From contig JAPPEF010000023.1 in NCBI GenBank assembly GCA_028875335.1, positions 1 to 7,169 on the forward strand: a DNA stretch of 7,169 bases, given 5' to 3'. This document shows positions 1 through 5,225 of the stretch, piece after piece; the first letter of the stretch is position 1, and each line of letters opens with the position of its first letter. The position numbers and the translations under genes are program-made. Under the pieces are notes generated by a model. The model was not told the origin of the DNA. It worked only from the letters and a program-made list of their open reading frames with translations, and ran no database searches. The stretch is from Gemmatimonadota bacterium (GTDB lineage Bacteria; Latescibacterota; UBA2968; UBA8231).

Positions 1-877
1 GCTGGCCAGCACAGCCAAAGGCAGAGTGCATAACCGCGTTCAGCGTCGGGTCTGCGGCCGCTGCCTCGCCGAACAGGCCGGATTCGACCGCGTCGGGCAT
101 GACGAGCAGCACGTTTTTGGCTCCGCCCGCCGCCTGACAGCGCTTTCCCGTCTGTCCAGTCAACTCGTACACCCGGCGCGCCACCGGCGACGAACCGACG
201 AAGGAAATCGCCGCAATACCGGGATGCCGACAGAGAGCTTCGACCACATCCCGGCCGCCGTGCACGACGTTCAGCACCCCCGGTGGGAGCCCCGCCTCGA
301 TGAACAGTTCCGCCAAGTGGTTGGCCGTAAACGGCACCTTCTCGCTCGGCTTCAGCACGAAGCAATTGCCGCAGGCGATGGCCAGCGGGTACATCCACAT
401 GGGCACCATGGCTGGGAAGTTGAACGGCGTAATGCCAGCGCACACCCCCACCGGCTCGCGCGTGGCTGCGCCATCAATGCCGGCAGCCAGTTCCGGCAAC
501 ACCTCGCCCTTGGCCATCTGGCCAATACCGCAGGCTAACTCGACGACCTCAATACCTCGGCGCACGTCGCCCCGCGCTTCCTCGCGAGTCTTGCCGTTCT
601 CGCCGCAGAGCATTTCGGCCAGATGCTCGAACTGCTCCTCCAGCAGCTCGCGGTAGCGAAACAAAACCCGCGCCCGCTCCGGTGCCGGCGTCGCCGACCA
701 GTTCGCAAAAGCCCGGCTCGCGGCCTCCACCGCTAGATCGACTTCGACGCGGTCGCACTGCGGCGTGCGTCCGATCACTTCCCCAGTGGCGGGACGGTAC
801 ACCGGCGTGTGGGCCTCGACTTCCGGGGTTATCCAGTGCTCGCCGATAAGAATGGGAATGGCGTCTGTTGGGGTCAT
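1..877 (-). CDS. mmsA: CoA-acylating methylmalonate-semialdehyde dehydrogenase (MmsA/IolA type), C-terminal part outside the window
   Basis: An aldehyde dehydrogenase superfamily protein. 292 residues are visible of a family length near 490. Members oxidise methylmalonate or malonate semialdehyde with NAD+ and CoA to propionyl-CoA or acetyl-CoA in valine, inositol or beta-alanine breakdown, in the cytosol. Seen: TPFNFP at residues 150-155 with the conserved Asn153; the NAD-binding segment FVLKPSEK (173-180); FVGSSPVA (226-233); QAAGGAKN (248-255); and GCAGQ at the window edge. In this subfamily GQ or GE is followed by Arg-Cys, so the catalytic cysteine should lie about two codons outside. The general-base Glu of ordinary hydrolytic ALDHs (ELGGK-type motif) is replaced by the AGGAKN form, which is the CoA-dependent signature. 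The ATG at 877 is preceded by AAGGA seven bases upstream. It lies 55 bases downstream of the DUF234 ATPase gene on the same strand. Substrate specificity is inferred from family only. A roughly 10-residue insert near residues 262-271 is unusual. Confidence 0.9.
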   Translation of the reverse strand, partial: MTPTDAIPILIGEHWITPEVEAHTPVYRPATGEVIGRTPQCDRVEVDLAVEAASRAFANWSATPAPERARVLFRYRELLEEQFEHLAEMLCGENGKTREEARGDVRRGIEVVELACGIGQMAKGEVLPELAAGIDGAATREPVGVCAGITPFNFPAMVPMWMYPLAIACGNCFVLKPSEKVPFTANHLAELFIEAGLPPGVLNVVHGGRDVVEALCRHPGIAAISFVGSSPVARRVYELTGQTGKRCQAAGGAKNVLLVMPDAVESGLFGEAAAADPTLNAVMHSAFGCAGQ

Positions 878-884
878 GGTTTAA

Positions 885-889
885 TCCTT
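885..889 (-). promoter_or_regulatory. Shine-Dalgarno site of the mmsA-type gene
   Basis: On the minus strand the sequence reads AAGGA, followed by seven bases (TTAAACC) and then ATG at 877. This match and spacing fix the start of the dehydrogenase. No convincing promoter is visible in the 55 bases between this gene and the stop of the upstream ATPase gene, so the dehydrogenase may be read from an upstream promoter. Confidence 0.6.
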
Positions 890-932
890 TTTTGAATGCC
901 GCGACTCGAAAGATAGGTGGTCGCCTGCTGGC

Positions 933-2306
933 TCAGCGCAGAACCGCCAGCGTTCCTGCTGGATGGACGACGAATTCTCTTGGTTGGGTTTTAGCGACCC
1001 CCTGCTTGAGCCAAGCCCCTAGGATCGTCTCCCTTTCTCGGGCTTGGGGAAAGTTTGCCGCGCAGTAGCGCAAACGGTCGAAAATAGCGCCTTGATTCGG
1101 CCGCTCCTGCCATTTGACCTCGGCTAGCAACAGGGCCTCACCATCGAGGGACTCAGCAACCAAGTCGATATCCATTGGCTGCCCGTCCAAGCCGCGCCCC
1201 CACCACCGCTGGGCTGGTTTCCACCGGATGTTGCCAACGGGCAGGGCAGCAGTAGAGAGGCGGGCTAGATCCTCCCATATATCGGCGACATGCTGGGCAA
1301 AAGTGGTCCTAATAGCGCGGGCCACATCGTCGATTAAATCGCGTTCCAACAGCGACCGGTTGGGCTGGACATAGCGATACCAGAAGATCAGAAACGGGTC
1401 GTTCAGTTTGTATAGAGAGCGCCTAGTCGATTTGGTGGTTTCGCCAAAGGGCACTTCCCGCCGGATATAGCCCAGTTCGATCAACTGGGCGAGGGGGCGG
1501 GTCAAATGACCTGCGGGCTTGCCCAGCCGCGCCCCGATTTCGGAGAGTCGATGGCAGCCATTGGCGATAAGCGACAGCAGAGAATTAGCCTGCACGGTGC
1601 TGCGCATATCGTCGAGTAACAAGCGCTCGGGTTCGCTGTGGAGGACGCCGTATTTGTCGAGCACCAGTTCCTCAATGGCTGCTTGCAGGCCGGCGCAATC
1701 CCGGGCCAGTTCCCAGTAGCGCGGGACGCCGCCCCAAACCGCATACTGTTCAATGGCTTCAGTGCCGTGGACCTCAAGGGCTTGCTGTATCCAAAAGGGG
1801 GCTAGCGGACGGATCGCCAGTACTTGACTCGCCCGTCCATACAACGGCGCAGCAGCGTTGAGGACTAGGCCCTGCATCATCCGCTGGGACGAACCGCAGA
1901 TGGCCAAGTGGATGCGGCGGGCGGGGTCGTCGAGAAATTTTTGCACTAGGCTGGGTAATTCGGGTGAGATCTGCACTAAATAGGGAAACTCGTCCAAGAC
2001 CAAGCAAGTGCCTCGCTCGGCGCGGGCGTCCAAAGTCTGGAGCAGGACCAGCCAAGACGGGTATTCGACCTCGTCAAAGCCGCGGATGCGCCGGGCCACT
2101 TCCCCGGCTAGCGTGCGGCGTTGCAGAGGGGCTTCGCGCTGATCGGCCGCGTAGTAGATATCGCCCGGGCGAATCACCTGCTGCAAAAGAGTTGACTTGC
2201 CGCATCGACGCCGACCAAAGACCACGATAAAACCGGGATCTTGGGCAGCGAGAGCCTTGGTCAGTCGATCAACTTCCCGCGTTCTGTCCAAAAACTCGAG
2301 GCGCAT
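933..2306 (-). CDS. ATP-binding protein, ATPase_2 plus DUF234 family, with C-terminal PD-(D/E)XK nuclease-like domain
   Basis: A 457-residue soluble protein with no signal peptide or membrane segment. Domains in order: a P-loop NTPase with Walker A GRRRCGKST (31-39), Walker B CLVLDEF (101-107), a sensor-like CGSSQRMM (137-144) and YGR (156-158); a winged-helix region about 240-290; the family-typical YKLNDPFLIFWYRYV (299-313); then a DUF234 region with a WWG motif (368-370), MDIDLVAES (378-386) and AEVKW (395-399). The Asp379/381 and Glu396-x-Lys398 spacing fits a PD-(D/E)XK nuclease core. The family (ATPase_2, once called archaeal ATPase) is widespread, often in many copies per genome, and its role is unknown. 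DNA binding or cleavage is inferred only. The ATG at 2306 aligns with the family N-terminus (LEFLDRTREVDRL). The SD is weak (AAGAAG). It lies 106 bases after the stop of another ATPase gene and 55 bases before mmsA, all on the same strand. Open frame, Walker and nuclease-like motifs are all intact. Confidence 0.85.
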   Translation of the reverse strand: MRLEFLDRTREVDRLTKALAAQDPGFIVVFGRRRCGKSTLLQQVIRPGDIYYAADQREAPLQRRTLAGEVARRIRGFDEVEYPSWLVLLQTLDARAERGTCLVLDEFPYLVQISPELPSLVQKFLDDPARRIHLAICGSSQRMMQGLVLNAAAPLYGRASQVLAIRPLAPFWIQQALEVHGTEAIEQYAVWGGVPRYWELARDCAGLQAAIEELVLDKYGVLHSEPERLLLDDMRSTVQANSLLSLIANGCHRLSEIGARLGKPAGHLTRPLAQLIELGYIRREVPFGETTKSTRRSLYKLNDPFLIFWYRYVQPNRSLLERDLIDDVARAIRTTFAQHVADIWEDLARLSTAALPVGNIRWKPAQRWWGRGLDGQPMDIDLVAESLDGEALLLAEVKWQERPNQGAIFDRLRYCAANFPQARERETILGAWLKQGVAKTQPREFVVHPAGTLAVLR

Positions 2307-2320
2307 GGCATAGCTTCTTT

Positions 2321-2357
2321 ATTATGCATCTCAAACATTATGTTTAAGGAACATAAT
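2321..2357. repeat. AT-rich cluster of three ATTATG hexamers with an inverted repeat; candidate operator
   Basis: ATTATG occurs at 2321-2326 and 2337-2342, and its complement CATAAT at 2352-2357, so starts are 16 and 15 bases apart. The last two form a perfect 8-base inverted repeat, ATTATGTT (2337-2344) and AACATAAT (2350-2357), around a 5-base spacer TAAGG. The cluster lies 15 to 51 bases upstream of the ATG of the DUF234 ATPase gene, where a promoter or operator would be. CATAAT read on the minus strand also resembles a -10 box. The spaced symmetrical arms fit a dimeric regulator. Binding by the neighbouring ATPase's own winged helix is speculation. Chance is possible in AT-rich DNA. Confidence 0.45.
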
Positions 2358-2412
2358 AAAAAATGGCTGGAGGGCCAATTGTGCAATAGAGCGAAACGAA
2401 GAGCGGAGCCAT

Positions 2413-3918
2413 TCAGCGGAGCATCATGAACGTTGATAACGGCAAACTGACGATTCGCGGATCGTCCACCGTGCCGGAATTATCTTGCGTCACGAGAATT
2501 CCAAACGGCGCATTATTTACAGATTTTTCCAAAAACGAGCGCAAGCCCAACGTATCGCGGAATGGATCTATGCGTCTCTGATATTTGATCTCTACCGGGA
2601 TACGCACGCTTCCGACCGTCAACACAAAGTCAACTTCCTGGTCCGTACCCCTTTCGGGGAAATGAGCAATGTCCAAGCCGTGAATCGTTGATGCAACCGA
2701 CCCAAAAATACTCTCCGCCAAATGGCCAGCCAAAGTCGTCAGTTCGGGGCGCTGCGCTAGTTCATCTGGTACTAGGGGAATGTGTTCTTGCAGCCAACTG
2801 GCCCTGAGCCCGTGGTCCACTAGGCAAAGTTTCGGACTGCCTCGCCTACGCTTGAGGCGAATTTCCAGCGGTGGAATAAGGCACAATAAGAGCGTATCCT
2901 CAAGGAACTTCAGATAGGAATTAACGCGCTGGGAGCCAATGTTCGCATCTAGCGAGATTCGCGCTTCTTCCGCCAAGGTGGCTATCCGCGGAGTCTGACC
3001 AGCATAGCGGCAAACCAGCCGGAACAATTCTTCCAACAGATTCTCATCTCGCTTCCGCCCCCGCTCGCCGATTCTCAAATCGTGCTGAATGACCCTTTTG
3101 ATGACCGTCTCGTTGAGGTGATCGGCCAGTTGAGAAAATTCTACCTCTTTCTCGCGATGGACGATGGGATAGCCGCCGCGCTCTGAAAAATGGACAAATG
3201 CCTCTGCGCAAAATTCCCTGTGTTCAATTCCATATTCGCGCAAGCCACGCCAAAACTCCTTGTCTAACAGATTCGCCAGACCATTATCTCCGAGAAAGGG
3301 TTCCGGCGTCGCAAAGCCGCGCAGCGCACCGATCTCAGTGAGCGACAGGACGCCTGCTTCGATCGTATTGATCCGGCCGGCGAGACTGTCGCGTCCTAAT
3401 TCGATGCGCAGGGCCGAGCTTCCGGTGACTACCACTTTGACGGAAGCATTATCAACCAACGACTTGAGTTGCACGTCCCAACCATCGAGGTTTTGAATCT
3501 CGTCAAAAAACAAGTAGGCCGTTGTGCCGGCCTGAGCTAACGCATTGAATCGCTTGGGGGTAATGCGCCGCTCGAACCAATCCGAAATGCGCAAGATGGG
3601 TTCCTGCAAGTCGCCCAAGGTTTCAAGATCGTCAAACTGGACGCGAAGAATCTGTTTCGAATCCACGCCCTCGTCGAGCAAGTCTTGAATGATCTGAAAT
3701 TGCGCTGTGGTCTTGCCGATTTGGCGCGGCCCCCGAACGACGATAATCGGCGCGATATTGGCATCCAAACGTCGGCGCATCTGCGCTACCAAATGTCGTC
3801 TCGTCGTCGGCTGTAGCGGCATCGCTTCGCCTTCCCACCACGGATTGAAACGCCGCAAATTATAGCCAAGAGCCGGCGGGAGGCCAGAGTCAGCGAAAAA
3901 CGAGGTTTGCCCAAGCAT
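2413..3918 (-). CDS. ATP-binding protein, AAA_14 plus DUF4143 family, with C-terminal PD-(D/E)XK nuclease-like motif
   Basis: A 501-residue soluble protein. Seen in order: NPWWEG (25-30), an N-terminal motif I recall from this subgroup; Walker A GPRQIGKTT (63-71); Walker B AYLFFDEIQNL (134-144, Asp139-Glu140); TGSSAL (165-170); LAGRI (179-183); a probable winged helix about 300-345; and EVDFVL (428-433) with PVEIKYQ (441-447), a PD-(D/E)XK-like pair. The family is common in bacteria and archaea, often in accessory DNA, and its biochemical role is not established. The start chosen is the ATG at 3918. The frame is open upstream to a stop at 3964-3966 and a TTG at 3948 would add ten residues. 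An ATG at 3822 has a plausible SD but would delete NPWW. Three sampled 60-base lines (from 2461, 2881 and 3181) are 47-48% GC by hand count and a fourth (from 3001) is 53%, against about 65% in sampled hyuB lines. This suggests acquisition. Divergent from the sialidase-like gene. Confidence 0.85.
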   Translation of the reverse strand: MLGQTSFFADSGLPPALGYNLRRFNPWWEGEAMPLQPTTRRHLVAQMRRRLDANIAPIIVVRGPRQIGKTTAQFQIIQDLLDEGVDSKQILRVQFDDLETLGDLQEPILRISDWFERRITPKRFNALAQAGTTAYLFFDEIQNLDGWDVQLKSLVDNASVKVVVTGSSALRIELGRDSLAGRINTIEAGVLSLTEIGALRGFATPEPFLGDNGLANLLDKEFWRGLREYGIEHREFCAEAFVHFSERGGYPIVHREKEVEFSQLADHLNETVIKRVIQHDLRIGERGRKRDENLLEELFRLVCRYAGQTPRIATLAEEARISLDANIGSQRVNSYLKFLEDTLLLCLIPPLEIRLKRRRGSPKLCLVDHGLRASWLQEHIPLVPDELAQRPELTTLAGHLAESIFGSVASTIHGLDIAHFPERGTDQEVDFVLTVGSVRIPVEIKYQRRIDPFRDTLGLRSFLEKSVNNAPFGILVTQDNSGTVDDPRIVSLPLSTFMMLR

Positions 3919-3962
3919 GATCTCAATCTTCGTTTGGAGCCAATACAACTTGCGTGTAGTGC

Positions 3963-3995
3963 ATCATAATCAAACTTGCATACCCTATATGTCAA
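3963..3995 (-). promoter_or_regulatory. Candidate sigma-70-type promoter of the AAA_14/DUF4143 ATPase gene
   Basis: On the minus strand a perfect -35 hexamer TTGACA (3995-3990) is followed after 18 bases by GATTAT (3971-3966, four of six matches to TATAAT). An alternative -10, TATGAT (3968-3963), is a better match but gives a 21-base spacing, longer than usual. Transcription would start near 3955-3960 and leave a leader of about 40 bases before the ATG at 3918. Prediction from consensus only. Confidence 0.35.
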
Positions 3996-4070
3996 CGAGT
4001 TGCCACATCGACAGTAGAGTAACACTTGACGTAAAATGGGGCGTGAAACAGCTTTCGCGCCAAGTCTAAC

Positions 4071-4076
4071 GAGGAG
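4071..4076 (+). promoter_or_regulatory. Strong Shine-Dalgarno site that fixes the start of the sialidase-like gene
   Basis: GAGGAG lies seven bases before the ATG at 4084. The same frame has an earlier ATG at 4036, but that would add 16 residues of no family character and has no such site, so 4084 is preferred. Confidence 0.75.
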
Positions 4077-4083
4077 ACAAACG

Positions 4084-5007
4084 ATGAATACGCACCCTAC
4101 AACCCCGCAAATCCTCTCGGTCGAGAAGATCTGGGACCGCGGCCCCCACAACGCCTTCACCGATCTGGTGCGCTTCGCTGATCGGTGGTGGTGTACCTTC
4201 CGCGAGGCCCAAGACCACGGGCCGAGCATCGGCACTGTGCGCGTCATTTGCTCAGACGATGGCCACGCCTATGAGTCGGCAGCAGTGCTGGCGGAACAGG
4301 AGATAGACCTGCGCGATCCCAAGCTGTCAATCACCAGCGACGGACGCCTGATGCTGGTCGCCGGCGGCAGCCTGTACACGGGCACCGAGTACGGCACCCG
4401 CTCGCCGCGCATTGCCTTTTCAGACGACGGCTACACCTGGACTACGCCGCAGAAAGTGCTGGCGGAAGACCACTGGCTGTGGCGCGTCACCTGGCACGAG
4501 GGAATCGCCTACAGCGTATCGAAGCTGGGCGAGGGCTCCCATCCGCGCCGGGGATTCCTCTACTCCAGTGCCGACGGCCTCGACTGGCAGTGGATCACCG
4601 AGTTCTTCCTGCCCAACGACACTTGGACTGCCAGCGAGACCACGCTGCGCTTTATGCCCGACGGCACCATGATTGCCCTAGTGCGGCCCGACTGGATCGG
4701 CACCAGCCAAGCTCCGTACACAGACTGGCAGTGGACCCAAATTGACCACCCAATGGGAGGGCCTAATTTTATCCGCTGGTCGGACGGTGCCCTGTGGGCC
4801 AGCGCTCGCAGTCGGCATCCCGAAGGCGGCGCAGCCACGGTCTTGGCGCGGATGACGCCGACCAGTTACGAGCCAGTGCTATGGCTACCCAGCGGCGGCG
4901 ACTGTAGCTACGCCGGCATGGTCGAACACGAGGGCCTGCTGTGGATGAGCTACTACTCGTCGCACGAGGGGAAAACCAGTATTTATCTGGCGCAAATCGC
5001 AGTCTAG
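4084..5007 (+). CDS. Sialidase-like BNR/Asp-box beta-propeller protein (exo-alpha-sialidase family annotation)
   Basis: A 307-residue protein without signal peptide or membrane segment, so probably cytosolic. Three Asp-box-type turns are visible: SDDGHAYE (57-64), the canonical SDDGYTWT (113-120) and SADGLDWQ (162-169). The protein is rich in Trp and Gly, and the spacing suits a six-bladed propeller. Conserved-looking segments include PHNAFTDLVRF (21-31), FREAQDHG (39-46), ETTLRFMPDGT (185-195), and a C-terminal SYAGMV (275-280) followed by SYYSSHEGK (289-297), which I recall from uncharacterised sialidase-like proteins of catabolic bacteria. True sialidases carry an arginine triad with a FRIP motif near the N-terminus. 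Here only FRE is seen at the comparable place, so sialic acid hydrolysis is doubtful. Another glycosidase or a sugar-binding role is equally possible. First gene of the plus-strand group, 218 bases before hyuB. Its G+C and codon choice resemble the hydantoinase genes rather than the ATPase gene upstream. Confidence 0.8.
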   Translation: MNTHPTTPQILSVEKIWDRGPHNAFTDLVRFADRWWCTFREAQDHGPSIGTVRVICSDDGHAYESAAVLAEQEIDLRDPKLSITSDGRLMLVAGGSLYTGTEYGTRSPRIAFSDDGYTWTTPQKVLAEDHWLWRVTWHEGIAYSVSKLGEGSHPRRGFLYSSADGLDWQWITEFFLPNDTWTASETTLRFMPDGTMIALVRPDWIGTSQAPYTDWQWTQIDHPMGGPNFIRWSDGALWASARSRHPEGGAATVLARMTPTSYEPVLWLPSGGDCSYAGMVEHEGLLWMSYYSSHEGKTSIYLAQIAV

Positions 5008-5013
5008 GCCGCC

Positions 5014-5042
5014 CTGACCCCAAACGGCGTCTGTCGTATATT
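5014..5042 (+). promoter_or_regulatory. Candidate hyuBA promoter just upstream of the inserted MITE-like element
   Basis: CTGACC (5014-5019, four of six matches to TTGACA), a 17-base spacer, then TATATT (5037-5042, five of six matches to TATAAT). Transcription would begin near 5049, at the left end of the MITE-like element, placing that element in the hyuB leader. The last two bases of the -10 box fall in the duplicated target site. Consensus match only. Confidence 0.3.
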
Positions 5043-5048
5043 ACCCAA
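5041..5048. repeat. Left copy of the 8-base target-site duplication (TTACCCAA)
   Basis: TTACCCAA abuts the left terminal repeat of the MITE-like element and recurs exactly at 5198-5205 next to the right one. A ninth base, C, also matches in both copies, but on the left it coincides with the first base of the element, so the duplication is 8 or 9 bases. Confidence 0.75.
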
Positions 5049-5197
5049 CTGACGTTACGCACGGGCTTCCCCGGTAGGAGATGCTTCGACTCCGCTTCGC
5101 TGCGCTCAGCATGACAAAAAAAGAACGCGCTAGTACCTGTCATGCTGAGCGCAGCGAAGCATCTCCTACCCAAGAAGCCTGCTGTGCGTAACACCAG
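5049..5197. mobile_element. MITE-like non-autonomous element with terminal inverted repeats and target-site duplication
   Basis: A 149-base element without coding capacity. The left end CTGACGTTACGCAC (5049-5062) and the right end GTGCGTAACACCAG (5184-5197) are inverted repeats matching at 12 of 14 positions. Inside, a further 33-base inverted repeat flanks a 21-base A-rich loop (5117-5137). Exact 8-base direct repeats flank the element. Removing the element and one repeat rebuilds a simple spacer of about 60 bases between the sialidase-like gene and hyuB. The mobilising transposase is not in the window. The duplication size suits several IS families that make 8- or 9-base duplications, and I cannot name one from the ends alone. 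If transcribed, the element would fold into a long hairpin ahead of hyuB. Confidence 0.75.
5073..5170. repeat. Long internal inverted repeat with an 11-base insertion in one arm
   Basis: The right arm (5138-5170) is the exact reverse complement of the left arm (5073-5116) over 33 bases once 11 extra bases in the left arm (5089-5099) are set aside. Those bases create a second GCTTCG after ACTCC, so they look like a small duplication. The arm core (CATGCTGAGCGCAGCGAAGC) resembles a REP-like dispersed repeat I recall from many environmental bacterial genomes; that resemblance is from memory and was not searched. Confidence 0.7.
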
Positions 5198-5205
5198 TTA
5201 CCCAA
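5198..5205. repeat. Right copy of the 8-base target-site duplication (TTACCCAA)
   Basis: Exact copy of 5041-5048, immediately after the right terminal repeat of the MITE-like element. It lies 20 bases before the hyuB start codon. Confidence 0.75.
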
Positions 5206-5225
5206 CCCATTAACCGCGAGAAGCC

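Larger units (their letters stand above)
3919..4083. other. Divergent intergenic region between the minus-strand and plus-strand gene groups
   Basis: The 165 bases between the two divergent starts hold the candidate minus-strand promoter at 3963-3995 and the strong ribosome-binding site of the sialidase-like gene at 4071-4076. On the plus strand a TTGACG stands at 4026-4031, but I see no good -10 box at the right spacing, so the plus promoter remains unassigned. A short CAAC-GA-GTTG near-palindrome at 3993-4002 is too small to interpret. No RNA gene or open frame with coding character is visible. Confidence 0.5.

Noticed and set aside
26..538. A 170-codon open frame on the plus strand
   Set aside because: It lies entirely antisense to the mmsA-type gene, whose minus-strand protein has all expected ALDH motifs. 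The plus-strand translation is rich in Arg and His with no family character.
3919..3948. TTG start giving ten more residues on the AAA_14/DUF4143 ATPase
   Set aside because: The first ATG at 3918 already includes the NPWW motif. No better ribosome-binding site precedes the TTG, although it cannot be fully excluded.
4026..4054. Plus-strand promoter for the sialidase-like gene starting at TTGACG
   Set aside because: The -35 match is good, but the hexamer at 17 bases spacing (CAGCTT) does not resemble a -10 box.
4036..4083. Earlier ATG for the sialidase-like gene
   Set aside because: It adds 16 residues without family character, and GAGGAG is placed correctly for the ATG at 4084 instead.
3786..4247. 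A 153-codon open frame on the minus strand bridging the divergent spacer
   Set aside because: It overlaps the starts of both flanking genes in another frame, crosses the candidate promoter, and its translation has no recognisable domain.
5073..5170. The long hairpin as a rho-independent terminator for the sialidase-like gene
   Set aside because: No T-run follows the right arm on the plus strand, the loop is A-rich, and the flanking direct repeat and terminal repeats point to an inserted element. It could still affect read-through.
5041..5205. The repeats as a CRISPR array or attachment site
   Set aside because: There is a single inverted pair, not spaced direct repeats with unique spacers, and no integrase or cas gene is present.
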